Below are positions 1 to 5,903 of a stretch of 5,903 nucleotides of DNA, piece after piece. The position numbers and the translations under genes are program-made. The number at the start of each line of letters is the position of its first letter. The first letter of the stretch is position 1. Source of the stretch: Treponema sp. (GTDB lineage: Bacteria > Spirochaetota > Spirochaetia > Treponematales > Breznakiellaceae); contig WQXE01000118.1 of assembly GCA_009784995.1 (NCBI GenBank), forward strand, positions 1-5,903, in the 5' to 3' direction. Under the pieces are notes generated by a model. It ran no database searches, was not told the DNA's origin, and worked only from the letters and a program-made list of their open reading frames with translations.

Positions 1-692
1 AAACCTTCGTTAGCGCCGACAGCTTTACCCGCTGTAATCATACCTTCGATTACTGAATGCGGATCACCTTCTATCGTAGAACGATCCATGTACGCGCCAG
101 GGTCGCCTTCGTCAGCGTTACAAATAATATATTTTACATCGCCAACCGCTTTGCGGGTTAAATCCCATTTAAGCCATGTAGGAAAGCCCGCGCCGCCTCT
201 GCCGCGCATTCCGGAAATTTTCATTTCTTCTATAAGCTGTTCTTGCGTCCATTCAAATAAAACTTTTTCCAGCCCTGAATAACCTTCGCGCGCGATATAT
301 TCATCGATACTTTCAGGATCGATAACACCGCAGTTACGTAAAACTACACGGTATTGTTTTTGATAAAACGGAATATCTTCCGCTACATAAGTTTTTTTCT
401 CTTCTCCTTCTTTATAAAGGAGTCTTTTTACTTCGCGTCCTTTAATTATCTGTTCATGGATAATATCTTTCGCGTCTTCAGGTACTACGTCAACATAAAA
501 AGAATCTTCAGGCAGAACTTTTACGATAGGTCCCCTTTCGCAAAAACCAAAGCAGCCTGTTTTAACAATCTGCACCTGATCTTTAACACCCTGTTTTTCA
601 GCTTCAGTTTCAAGCTCTGAAAAAAGCTCAATACCTTTGTTGGATTCGCAGGCAGTACCGCTGCAAACTAATATGTAATGGTTATATGCCAT
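1..692 (-). CDS. hndC: NuoF-like flavoprotein subunit of NAD(P)H-linked [FeFe]-hydrogenase (HndC/HydB), 3' part missing
   Basis: This subunit oxidises or reduces NAD(P)H at FMN and passes electrons through iron-sulfur centres to the hydrogenase subunit, in the cytoplasm. I translated it by hand from the ATG at 692-690; the frame stays open to the window edge, giving about 230 residues of a protein usually near 600. Residues 1-90 form a thioredoxin-like [2Fe-2S] domain with C10-x4-C15 and C47-x3-C51. Such an N-terminal domain is typical of HndC/HydB and absent from ordinary complex I NuoF. Then come the glycine-rich nucleotide motif GRGGAGFPT and the FMN motif NADEGDPGAYMDR, both diagnostic of NuoF. 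The start is supported by AGGGGAG at 703-697, which begins directly after the hndB stop codon. The C-terminal 4Fe-4S region is outside the window, so HndC cannot be told from a NuoF of a formate dehydrogenase complex by this piece alone, but the hndA-hndB context favours hydrogenase. Confidence 0.93.
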   Translation of the reverse strand, partial: MAYNHYILVCSGTACESNKGIELFSELETEAEKQGVKDQVQIVKTGCFGFCERGPIVKVLPEDSFYVDVVPEDAKDIIHEQIIKGREVKRLLYKEGEEKKTYVAEDIPFYQKQYRVVLRNCGVIDPESIDEYIAREGYSGLEKVLFEWTQEQLIEEMKISGMRGRGGAGFPTWLKWDLTRKAVGDVKYIICNADEGDPGAYMDRSTIEGDPHSVIEGMITAGKAVGANEG

Positions 693-703
693 TTTTCTCC
701 CCT

Positions 704-1099
704 TTAATTCTTAATGATATCAATGGCAGGTTTATCCAGAATATAACCGGACAGCAATTCCTTGCCTATTAAATGTTTTTGAATTACTTCCTTAACAAGA
801 TCTGTTGTAACATTTCCGTAAATAACTGAAGGCATTTCAGGAACGATTACCTCGATGGTTGGTTCAGAATGACAAAGACCCATGCAGCCTGTCTGCCTTA
901 CATGACAGGAATCTACAAGATTGTTTTCATCAAGACCTACTATGAAAGCGTCCAGAATTTGCTTTCCGCCTGCCGCGATACCGCATGTTCCCATACCGAC
1001 AACAATTTGAATATCCTTGCCTTCGACATCTCTTTTACGAAGATCTCCTTTTTTTTCGTCTCTTAATTTTCTTAAATCATCCAGACTCATCTTTGCCAT
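704..1099 (-). CDS. hndB: Thioredoxin-like [2Fe-2S] ferredoxin-domain subunit (HndB/HydD type)
   Basis: A 131-residue small iron-sulfur protein found in hnd/hyd operons, thought to be an accessory electron-transfer subunit of the NAD(P)H-hydrogenase complex. Residues 1-28 are a charged, lysine/arginine-rich N-terminal stretch. The core starts at VGMGTCGIAAGG (34-45) and continues to TGCMGLC (70-76), followed by the EP and VxVP-type segment of this family. Cysteines C39, C72 and C76 occupy three of the four ligand positions of thioredoxin-like ferredoxins. The second position of the usual C-x4-C pair is Gly44, and an extra C65 lies seven residues before C72. AGGAG at 1110-1106, six bases before the ATG and directly after the upstream stop, supports this start; Met4 is a less well placed alternative. 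It lies 11 bases from hndC and 11 bases from the ATPase gene, so co-transcription is very likely. Confidence 0.9.
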   Translation of the reverse strand: MAKMSLDDLRKLRDEKKGDLRKRDVEGKDIQIVVGMGTCGIAAGGKQILDAFIVGLDENNLVDSCHVRQTGCMGLCHSEPTIEVIVPEMPSVIYGNVTTDLVKEVIQKHLIGKELLSGYILDKPAIDIIKN

Positions 1100-1110
1100 A
1101 ACATTCTCCT

Positions 1111-1650
1111 TTATTCATCATTTTCCAAGGAATTTAAATATTCACCTAACAATACTAATGAACTTACTTCTTCAAACCCTCCGATAACATCCGCGAGTTC
1201 TGATTTACAGACTTCGTATTCATCACCATTTGCTTTTTTACGGCGTAAAATAATTTCCGCCTTGCTGTCAAACATCAATATCGTTCTAAACATTCCCGGT
1301 ATACCGCCAGTCGGAGGTATATCAACATTACCGGTATCAAACCATGCTGTTACAGAAGTACCCTTCCCTTTTTCGGATTTGATGTCCCATCCGCCGCCTG
1401 ATTGCTGCGCGGTTTGAATCAGAAATGGAAGACCTAAACCCACCTTGCGGTTAGGATGCTTGATACCATCTGTAACAAACGGGTCAATCGCCCGCTTTAA
1501 CTCCTCCTCTGTCATTCCCTTGCCGTTATCTTTAACAAGGAAACGAAACTCTTTATCCGTCTCATTTACTTCTAAAACAACCTCATCCGACCCTGCTTCA
1601 ACCGCGTTCTGCGTGATGTCGGTAACCAGGTCAGCCAATGTAAAATGCAT
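1111..1650 (-). CDS. Stand-alone GHKL (HATPase_c) ATP-binding protein of the hnd/hyd operon
   Basis: A 179-residue protein that is mostly one histidine-kinase-like ATPase domain (about residues 1-105). The N-box is QNAVEAG (N15), the G1 box is DNGKGM (41-46), the G2 box is GLGLP (71-75), and GKGT (95-98) follows. There is no HisKA dimerisation domain, no phospho-accepting histidine motif and no membrane segment, so it is not a complete sensor kinase; anti-sigma-like kinases and other GHKL ATPases are the closer comparison. Residues about 106-179 form a C-terminal extension, starting with a Pro/Gly-rich linker, that I recall as present in homologues next to NuoE-like genes of anaerobes. The role is unknown; regulation or assembly of the hydrogenase is an inference from location only. 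The gene begins 6 bases after the hndA stop, in the same frame, and no clear Shine-Dalgarno precedes its ATG, so translation probably depends on that of hndA. Confidence 0.85.
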   Translation of the reverse strand: MHFTLADLVTDITQNAVEAGSDEVVLEVNETDKEFRFLVKDNGKGMTEEELKRAIDPFVTDGIKHPNRKVGLGLPFLIQTAQQSGGGWDIKSEKGKGTSVTAWFDTGNVDIPPTGGIPGMFRTILMFDSKAEIILRRKKANGDEYEVCKSELADVIGGFEEVSSLVLLGEYLNSLENDE

Positions 1651-1656
1651 GAAATC

Positions 1657-2148
1657 TTATATATCTTGATACTTTGCTAAAATCCCGGGGATCATGTCCT
1701 TGGAAAGTTTTCCGAAAGTATCTTTTCCAACAGTTAAAAGAGGAGCTAGTCCACAACAGCCAACACAACGCACAGCGTCAACCGAAAACTGACCGTCTTC
1801 CGTAACAGCGTTTGGTTCAAGTTTTAATAATTTGCGTGTTTCATCAAGCAAATCCTGAGCGCCCTTTAAATAACAAGCGGTTCCCATACAAACGGCGATT
1901 TTGTGTTTTCCGGGTTTTGTTGTTTTAAAATAATGATAAAAAGTGACTACGCCGTAAATCCTCGCTAGGGAAATCCCTGTAAGCACGGCTAATTGTTCAG
2001 CCGCGGGGCGCGAAATATAACCAAATATTTCCTGGGTTTTATGGAGGATCATGATAAGACTCCCCGGTTTAACCTTCCATTCTTCGATAAATGACAGCAA
2101 TTCTCGCGGAAAAGTATAATCTACTTCTGTTTTTGCATCTTGAGCCAT
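1657..2148 (-). CDS. hndA: NuoE-like [2Fe-2S] subunit of NAD(P)H-linked [FeFe]-hydrogenase (HndA/HydC)
   Basis: A 163-residue homologue of the complex I 24-kDa subunit. It carries one [2Fe-2S] cluster next to the NuoF-like FMN subunit and works in the cytoplasmic NAD(P)H module. Residues about 14-75 are the helical N-terminal part, with the family segment IYGVVTFYHYF (64-74). The thioredoxin-like domain follows, with cluster ligands C87-x4-C92 (CMGTAC) and C128-x3-C132 (CVGCC). C131 is an extra cysteine of the kind often seen in HndA/HydC proteins. The length matches the family. AGGGGG at 2158-2153, four bases before the ATG, sets the start. It is the first gene of the operon, with a predicted promoter directly upstream. 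The order NuoE-like, GHKL ATPase, small [2Fe-2S] protein, NuoF-like matches, as I recall, hyd/hnd clusters of acetogens and other clostridia. Confidence 0.95.
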   Translation of the reverse strand: MAQDAKTEVDYTFPRELLSFIEEWKVKPGSLIMILHKTQEIFGYISRPAAEQLAVLTGISLARIYGVVTFYHYFKTTKPGKHKIAVCMGTACYLKGAQDLLDETRKLLKLEPNAVTEDGQFSVDAVRCVGCCGLAPLLTVGKDTFGKLSKDMIPGILAKYQDI

Positions 2149-2167
2149 GTTTCCCCCTAATATTGGT

Positions 2168-2196
2168 ATTTTAACGGTAAATTGTCAGATAGGCAA
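2168..2196 (-). promoter_or_regulatory. Predicted sigma-70-type promoter of the hnd operon
   Basis: On the minus strand, TTGCCT (2196-2191, four of six matches to TTGACA) lies 17 bases from TAAAAT (2173-2168, five of six matches to TATAAT). Transcription would start near 2161, giving a leader of about a dozen bases that holds little more than the AGGGGG ribosome site of hndA. This was found by eye and the -35 match is modest. No convincing Rex, FNR or CRP palindrome is visible around it. Confidence 0.45.
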
Positions 2197-2200
2197 GCCC

Positions 2201-2229
2201 TCGACATTTTATATAAATAATTACATAAT
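2201..2229 (+). promoter_or_regulatory. Predicted sigma-70-type promoter of the cNMP-GGDEF gene pair
   Basis: TCGACA (2201-2206, five of six matches to TTGACA) and CATAAT (2224-2229, five of six matches to TATAAT) are separated by exactly 17 bases. A start site seven bases after the -10 element falls on position 2236, the A of the ATG of the downstream gene, which would give a leaderless mRNA. Its -35 element is only four bases from that of the divergent hnd promoter. An alternative -10-like TATAAA at 2212-2217 has no matching -35 element at the right distance. Confidence 0.5.
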
Positions 2230-2235
2230 ACAGAA

Positions 2236-3228
2236 ATGGGTGCGGGAGTAGATTTAGTATCGATAAAAAAACAGGAACTTTTTGCCAACTTAAGACAGGA
2301 GGAAATTGACTTTGTCGTTTCCCGGTGCGGAGCTTTAAATCTTCCGGAAAAATCAAAATTATTTTCCACAGGGGAAAAGGCATCCCGTTTTTACATACTA
2401 TTAAACGGCGAAATACGGGTTTTTAAGAAAAATGATGATGATAGCGAAGATGAAATGGCAAGGTTTACATCAGGCGATACCATCGGCGATTTTGACTTCG
2501 CGAGAGGCGCGGAATACGACGCGAACGCCGAAGCGCTGCAGGATTCGCGGCTTATTATTTTTCCCGATTCAAATTACTCAATGGACAGCCTGGCTAACGA
2601 AGAACCTAACACAGTGTGCAGCATTCTTTTAAACGCCATTATAATGATGACAGGGCGTATAAAATCCACGCGTAAATTAATTTTTGAAAATATGTCATGG
2701 GTGCAGGAGCTTCACAGGCGCGCATATGAAGACGCGGGAACAGGGCTTTGGAAACAAACTTTAATCGCCGATGAAATAACCGGCAATTTAAAAGATACCG
2801 CCGCGCTGATTATGCTTAAACCCGATCGCTTTAAAATACTGGTTGATTCGCGCGGACACAGCGCGGGCGATGAAGCCATGATTAAAATAGCGATTATCCT
2901 GAAAAATATAACCAGAAATATCGGACATGGCTGGGCGCTGCGGTTTAAAAGTAATGAAGTTGGAATTATTATTAATAATTGCGATGAATTACAGACCAGA
3001 AAAATAGCGATGGAATTATCAGAAATTATAACAGACATGGATCCTGTTACCGCGAAAGATAATATAGCGGAGTTTAATTTTACAGCGACTATCGCGTGGA
3101 CTGTGTGGCAAAAGGATTATACAGAATGGGAAAGTCTTTTTAACGGATGTTATTCGCTTCTTTTAAGCACTTGGAAAGATGGCGGAGAAAGAATAGTACA
3201 TTATGAATACGCGGGTAAAAATGAATAA
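2236..3228 (+). CDS. cNMP-binding-like domain fused to a degenerate GGDEF domain
   Basis: A 330-residue, probably cytoplasmic signalling protein without signal peptide or membrane segment. Residues about 13-125 form a CRP-type cyclic-nucleotide-binding fold, recognisable from FSTGEKASRFYILLNGEIRVF and GDTIGDF. In the phosphate-binding cassette the usual Glu is Asp85 and the usual Arg-Ser is Tyr94-Asp95, so cAMP or cGMP binding is doubtful. Residues about 165-325 are a GGDEF fold with lost catalytic residues: the metal-binding Asp is Lys195, the substrate Asn is Val203, and the GGDEF signature is KSNEV (238-242). GH (207-208) and GD (211-212) of the fold remain. It is therefore unlikely to make c-di-GMP. 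The ATG at 2236 is the only possible start, because an in-frame TAA lies at 2218-2220 with no start codon between. No Shine-Dalgarno precedes it. It overlaps the next gene, which has the same architecture. Confidence 0.88.
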   Translation: MGAGVDLVSIKKQELFANLRQEEIDFVVSRCGALNLPEKSKLFSTGEKASRFYILLNGEIRVFKKNDDDSEDEMARFTSGDTIGDFDFARGAEYDANAEALQDSRLIIFPDSNYSMDSLANEEPNTVCSILLNAIIMMTGRIKSTRKLIFENMSWVQELHRRAYEDAGTGLWKQTLIADEITGNLKDTAALIMLKPDRFKILVDSRGHSAGDEAMIKIAIILKNITRNIGHGWALRFKSNEVGIIINNCDELQTRKIAMELSEIITDMDPVTAKDNIAEFNFTATIAWTVWQKDYTEWESLFNGCYSLLLSTWKDGGERIVHYEYAGKNE

Positions 3229-4225
3229 CAATTTAAATAAAGATTTAACATCAGATTCTTCAATAAAAAAATCTCCGCTTTTTTGTGATCTTAATGAAGA
3301 AGAATTTGAAATCGCGGCAAAAGCATTAAATCCTATATATATAAAAAAACAAGATACACTTTTTAACGAAGGCGACAGCGGCGAAGATATTTATATTTTA
3401 CATTCCGGTTTATTAAGCGCGTCAGCTTTACAATCTGACGGAAACGCGCGCTGGTTATTTAATATAAACCCGGGTGATTTTTTAGGTGAAATGTCCATTA
3501 TCGCTCATGAACCAAGATCCGCGACAATAACCGCGCTGGAAGATTCCATTGTTATGATGCTTCGTTCGATTGATTTTTACAGAATTATTACATATAACCC
3601 GATAATTGGTTTTAAAATCCTGCGGGCAATCAGTATTGTTCAAAATCAATGGCTTGATCAAACATCAAAATCGTTCAGCGACATAATCCGATGGGGTGAA
3701 ACCGCGAGACGAAGAGCGATCACCGATGAAATGACAGGGCTTTATAACAGGCGTTTTCTTGAAGAATCAATTAAAGAACGTTTTAATAATCAATCAATGA
3801 ACCTGCGTACTATGTCGCTATTAATGATGGATTTAGATAAAATACATGGCATCAATGATCGTTACGGTACAAAAGCGGGCGACCTTGTTATAACCGCCGC
3901 CGCGAATGAAATACGGGATAACCTTCGTTCAGGTGATATTCCCGCGCGTCTTTCCGGCGATGAATTTGCCGTTTTACTTCCCGATACAAATGATGAAGAT
4001 GCCGTAAAAATTGCCGAGCAAATAAGAAAAAAAATAGAAAACAAACAAATTGAAGTACCGGCGGCTCCGGGCGCGCTGGAAACTGTTTTTATAAATACAC
4101 GCACAAGCATTGGAATAGCTATAGCTCCAACTCACGCGAATACAATGGAAGAACTGGAAGAAACTTCCGACAGCGCGCTTAGAAAAGCAAAAGAGCTTGG
4201 CAGAAATCGTGTAGAAGTTTATTGA
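3221..4225 (+). CDS. cNMP-binding domain fused to a GGDEF domain, probable diguanylate cyclase
   Basis: This protein would make c-di-GMP from two GTP under control of its N-terminal sensor domain. With the start at 3221 it has 334 residues; an in-frame ATG at 3203 would add six. Numbered from 3203, residues about 24-130 are a CRP-type cNMP domain with the cassette motifs FLGE (93-96) and PRSAT (104-108), so nucleotide binding is plausible. There is no helix-turn-helix. The GGDEF domain begins at DEMTGLYNRR (175-184) and has D210, N218, D219 and D227, with active-site motif SGDEF (251-255). RSGD (242-245) lies five residues before it, the spacing of the c-di-GMP inhibitory I-site. Oddities are IH where most cyclases have FK (214-215) and GT where they have GH (222-223). 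I prefer 3221 because its ATG overlaps the stop of the preceding gene (8-base overlap, translational coupling); neither start has a good ribosome site. Confidence 0.9.
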   Translation: MNNNLNKDLTSDSSIKKSPLFCDLNEEEFEIAAKALNPIYIKKQDTLFNEGDSGEDIYILHSGLLSASALQSDGNARWLFNINPGDFLGEMSIIAHEPRSATITALEDSIVMMLRSIDFYRIITYNPIIGFKILRAISIVQNQWLDQTSKSFSDIIRWGETARRRAITDEMTGLYNRRFLEESIKERFNNQSMNLRTMSLLMMDLDKIHGINDRYGTKAGDLVITAAANEIRDNLRSGDIPARLSGDEFAVLLPDTNDEDAVKIAEQIRKKIENKQIEVPAAPGALETVFINTRTSIGIAIAPTHANTMEELEETSDSALRKAKELGRNRVEVY

Positions 4226-4229
4226 ATAA

Positions 4230-5903
4230 TCAGTTAATTGGTTTAAAGTATTTTAACAGACACTGCCAAAGCTCCTGGGAAGTAAAAGGTTTTCCTACGC
4301 AGTCGGTCATCCCTTTTGATATATAAATTTCCTTGTCCTTTGCCATAATGTTAGCTGTCATCGCAACAATTGGTATTGTTGAATCAATTTCGACAATTTT
4401 TTCCGCCGCTTCAATGCCGTCCATAACGGGCATATGTATGTCCATAAGTATTAAATCAAACTGTTTCATGTTTTTTTGAGCGCGGAATTTAATTAAATTT
4501 ACTCCCTGTTTGCCGTTTTGAACAACCATTGTTTTTAAACCTACGCGCGAAAGATGTTCGCAGATAACAAGCTGGTTCATGGCGTTATCTTCACAAATTA
4601 AAACTTCGCCTTCAAACGCGGGTTTTTCCAGAATATCTGATTGGATTTCCATTCTTTGCTCTTCTCCACTTTCATTATTTAATGTATTAAAATATATTTC
4701 AAAATAAAACCTGCTTCCCTCTCCGGGTATACTTTCAACAAAAAGCGTACCACCCATCATATCAATTATATTTTTTGTTATGGCAAGCCCAAGACCTGAA
4801 CCGCCGAATTTTCTTGTAGTACCTGATTCCGCCTGAGTAAATGGATCAAATATTTTTTTAATATTATCTTCTTCTATTCCTATACCGCTGTCTTTAACTT
4901 CAAATTTAATGGTTATACCATCCTCGTCTGATTTTTCAATAGCTGCCTGCATTTTTATTACACCGGTATTTGTAAATTTTACAGCGTTGGAAAGAAGATT
5001 TACAAGGACTTGACGCAGTCTTACAGGATCGCCGTATATTTTTTTATTAACAGACGGTTCCGCGTAAAAATGAATTGTTAAACCTTTTTCTATTGCTTTT
5101 GGCATAACTAATGTCCTGCACGCGTTAAATATTTCCTGCAAATCAAAAGGAATGCTTTCCAGTTCCATTTTACCTGATTCTATTTTTGAAATATCCAGAA
5201 TATCATTTATTATTTGTAAAAGCCATTTTGAATTATCCAGAATATTTAAAAGGTAATTTCTAACTTTAGGCGAACTGTTATCGTCTAACGCGAGTTCAGA
5301 AAAACCAATTATACTGTTCATCGGTGTTCTGATTTCGTGGCTCATGTTCGCCAAAAACACTGACTTTGAACGGCTCGCGCCTTTTGCTTCCGAAAGCGCG
5401 TTTTCCAGGTCTAATTTAAGAAATTCCAGCTCCTTAATATTCTCCTGAAGACTCTGTGTCATATCTCCGCGTAAAAAAGCGTTACCTATCAAAAGGCAGA
5501 AAGAACGCAGGATCGCGGCTTCATTATTTGGAAATATTTTTTCATGACGGCAATTACTAATGCCTACAAATCCCCAAAAATCATCACGCATAAAAATAGG
5601 AGCCACAAAGACGGACATAGTATTTGAAGATAAAAGAAAATCGCGGGAATTAGGTTCCATATTGCGTGTTATACCGTTTACACACTGCCCTGCGGATAAC
5701 GCGGCTTCCCAGTCAGGTATTGTTTTATTATATGAGATATTTACAATATCTTCAGCTGCCTGCCGCGCGACATTTTCATCCGACCATTCATACAGTTGTG
5801 TAGCGCATAACTCATCGTTGTGAATATTATTTTTCCAAATAGAAATTTTATCCGCGTCTACCGCTCTTATTATTATATCCATACTGCTGTAAAGATTATT
5901 TTC
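4230..5903 (-). CDS. Hybrid sensor histidine kinase: GAF, HisKA, HATPase, receiver (N-terminus outside window)
   Basis: A sensor kinase that would autophosphorylate a histidine and pass the phosphate to its own receiver domain. Numbered from the Met at 5882: a GAF-like sensor with WGFVGI (103-108) spans about 1-137, a coiled-coil-like linker about 140-170, and HisKA has SHEIRTPMN with His182. The HATPase has N-box NLLSNAVKF (295-303), G1 DSGIGI (331-336) and G2 GSGLGL (360-365). The receiver (about 425-548) has the acidic pair E431-D432, phospho-acceptor D481 in LMDIHMP, T509 and K531. All catalytic residues are present. The frame stays open from 5882 to the window edge (seven further codons), so the Met at 5882 is probably internal and more N-terminal sequence, perhaps membrane segments, is missing. 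No DNA-binding output is attached, so a separate Hpt or regulator is expected. Its stop is four bases from the convergent cNMP-GGDEF gene. A link to the hydrogenase genes is not shown. Confidence 0.93.
   Translation of the reverse strand, partial: ENNLYSSMDIIIRAVDADKISIWKNNIHNDELCATQLYEWSDENVARQAAEDIVNISYNKTIPDWEAALSAGQCVNGITRNMEPNSRDFLLSSNTMSVFVAPIFMRDDFWGFVGISNCRHEKIFPNNEAAILRSFCLLIGNAFLRGDMTQSLQENIKELEFLKLDLENALSEAKGASRSKSVFLANMSHEIRTPMNSIIGFSELALDDNSSPKVRNYLLNILDNSKWLLQIINDILDISKIESGKMELESIPFDLQEIFNACRTLVMPKAIEKGLTIHFYAEPSVNKKIYGDPVRLRQVLVNLLSNAVKFTNTGVIKMQAAIEKSDEDGITIKFEVKDSGIGIEEDNIKKIFDPFTQAESGTTRKFGGSGLGLAITKNIIDMMGGTLFVESIPGEGSRFYFEIYFNTLNNESGEEQRMEIQSDILEKPAFEGEVLICEDNAMNQLVICEHLSRVGLKTMVVQNGKQGVNLIKFRAQKNMKQFDLILMDIHMPVMDGIEAAEKIVEIDSTIPIVAMTANIMAKDKEIYISKGMTDCVGKPFTSQELWQCLLKYFKPIN

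Noticed and set aside
88..620. Plus-strand open frames at 88-282 and 354-620
   Set aside because: They lie opposite hndC, whose NuoF motifs and cysteines are clear on the minus strand; their translations are low-complexity and resemble nothing.
1..2148. Complex I (nuoE-nuoF) instead of hydrogenase subunits
   Set aside because: The N-terminal [2Fe-2S] domain on the NuoF-like protein, the HndB-type gene and the GHKL ATPase are features of hnd/hyd operons. The [FeFe] subunit itself is not in the window, so an NAD-linked formate dehydrogenase cannot be fully excluded.
2183..2206. TGTC...GACA inverted repeat and GGCAAGCC in the divergent promoter region as an operator
   Set aside because: The arms are only three or four bases, have different centres, and match no Rex, FNR or CRP consensus I know.
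2297..2307. Strong AGGAGG followed closely by an in-frame ATT, as an alternative start of the first cNMP-GGDEF gene
   Set aside because: It would remove the N-terminal helix of the cNMP domain, ATT is a very rare start, and the motif is explained by Gln-Glu-Glu codons.
2157..2383. Two overlapping minus-strand frames at 2157-2369 and 2171-2383
   Set aside because: They cover the promoter region and the N-terminus of the cNMP protein, have no ribosome site, and their translations look random.
2712..3038. Hydrophobic minus-strand frame of 108 codons that could look like a membrane protein
   Set aside because: It is the antisense of the GGDEF domain of the first signalling gene; antisense of such coding often looks hydrophobic. 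The same holds for 3862-4110.
1..5903. CRISPR array, insertion sequence, tRNA or riboswitch
   Set aside because: No regularly spaced repeats, transposase-like frame or tRNA-like structure was seen; coding sequence fills nearly all of the window.

Overview
The window looks like chromosome from an obligately anaerobic, moderately AT-rich bacterium that makes or uses H2. The evidence is a run of genes for the NAD(P)H-linked electron-input module of a multimeric [FeFe]-hydrogenase (HndABC / HydCDB type). The GAF-type hybrid histidine kinase at the right edge resembles, from memory, the many such kinases of Treponema-like spirochaetes, with clostridia as the alternative. No ribosomal or other taxonomic marker is present, so this placement is tentative.

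Layout: positions 1-2148 (minus strand) hold a tight four-gene operon, read right to left: hndA (NuoE-like [2Fe-2S] subunit), a small stand-alone GHKL ATPase, hndB (thioredoxin-like [2Fe-2S] protein) and hndC (NuoF-like flavoprotein, cut by the window edge). Gaps between genes are 6-11 bases. The catalytic [FeFe] subunit (hndD/hydA) is expected just beyond position 1. Positions 2149-2235 are a short divergent promoter region. Positions 2236-4225 (plus strand) hold two overlapping genes with the same architecture: a cyclic-nucleotide-binding-like domain followed by a GGDEF domain. The first copy is degenerate in both domains; the second keeps the nucleotide-pocket motif, an SGDEF active-site motif and a c-di-GMP inhibitory-site motif. 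Only 4 bases separate the second gene's stop from the stop of a convergent minus-strand gene (4230-5903), a GAF-HisKA-HATPase-receiver hybrid histidine kinase whose N-terminus lies outside the window.

How they may work together: the hnd genes would carry electrons between NAD(P)H and a hydrogenase through FMN and several [2Fe-2S] centres. The divergent gene pair occupies the place where a CRP/FNR-type regulator often sits, but its output domain is GGDEF rather than a DNA-binding helix-turn-helix. If it has anything to do with the hydrogenase, it would act through c-di-GMP or protein contact rather than by binding the promoter. The most notable points are the pseudo/active cNMP-GGDEF pair, the predicted leaderless start of its first gene, the back-to-back promoters, and the GHKL ATPase that sits in the same reading frame as hndA behind a single stop codon.
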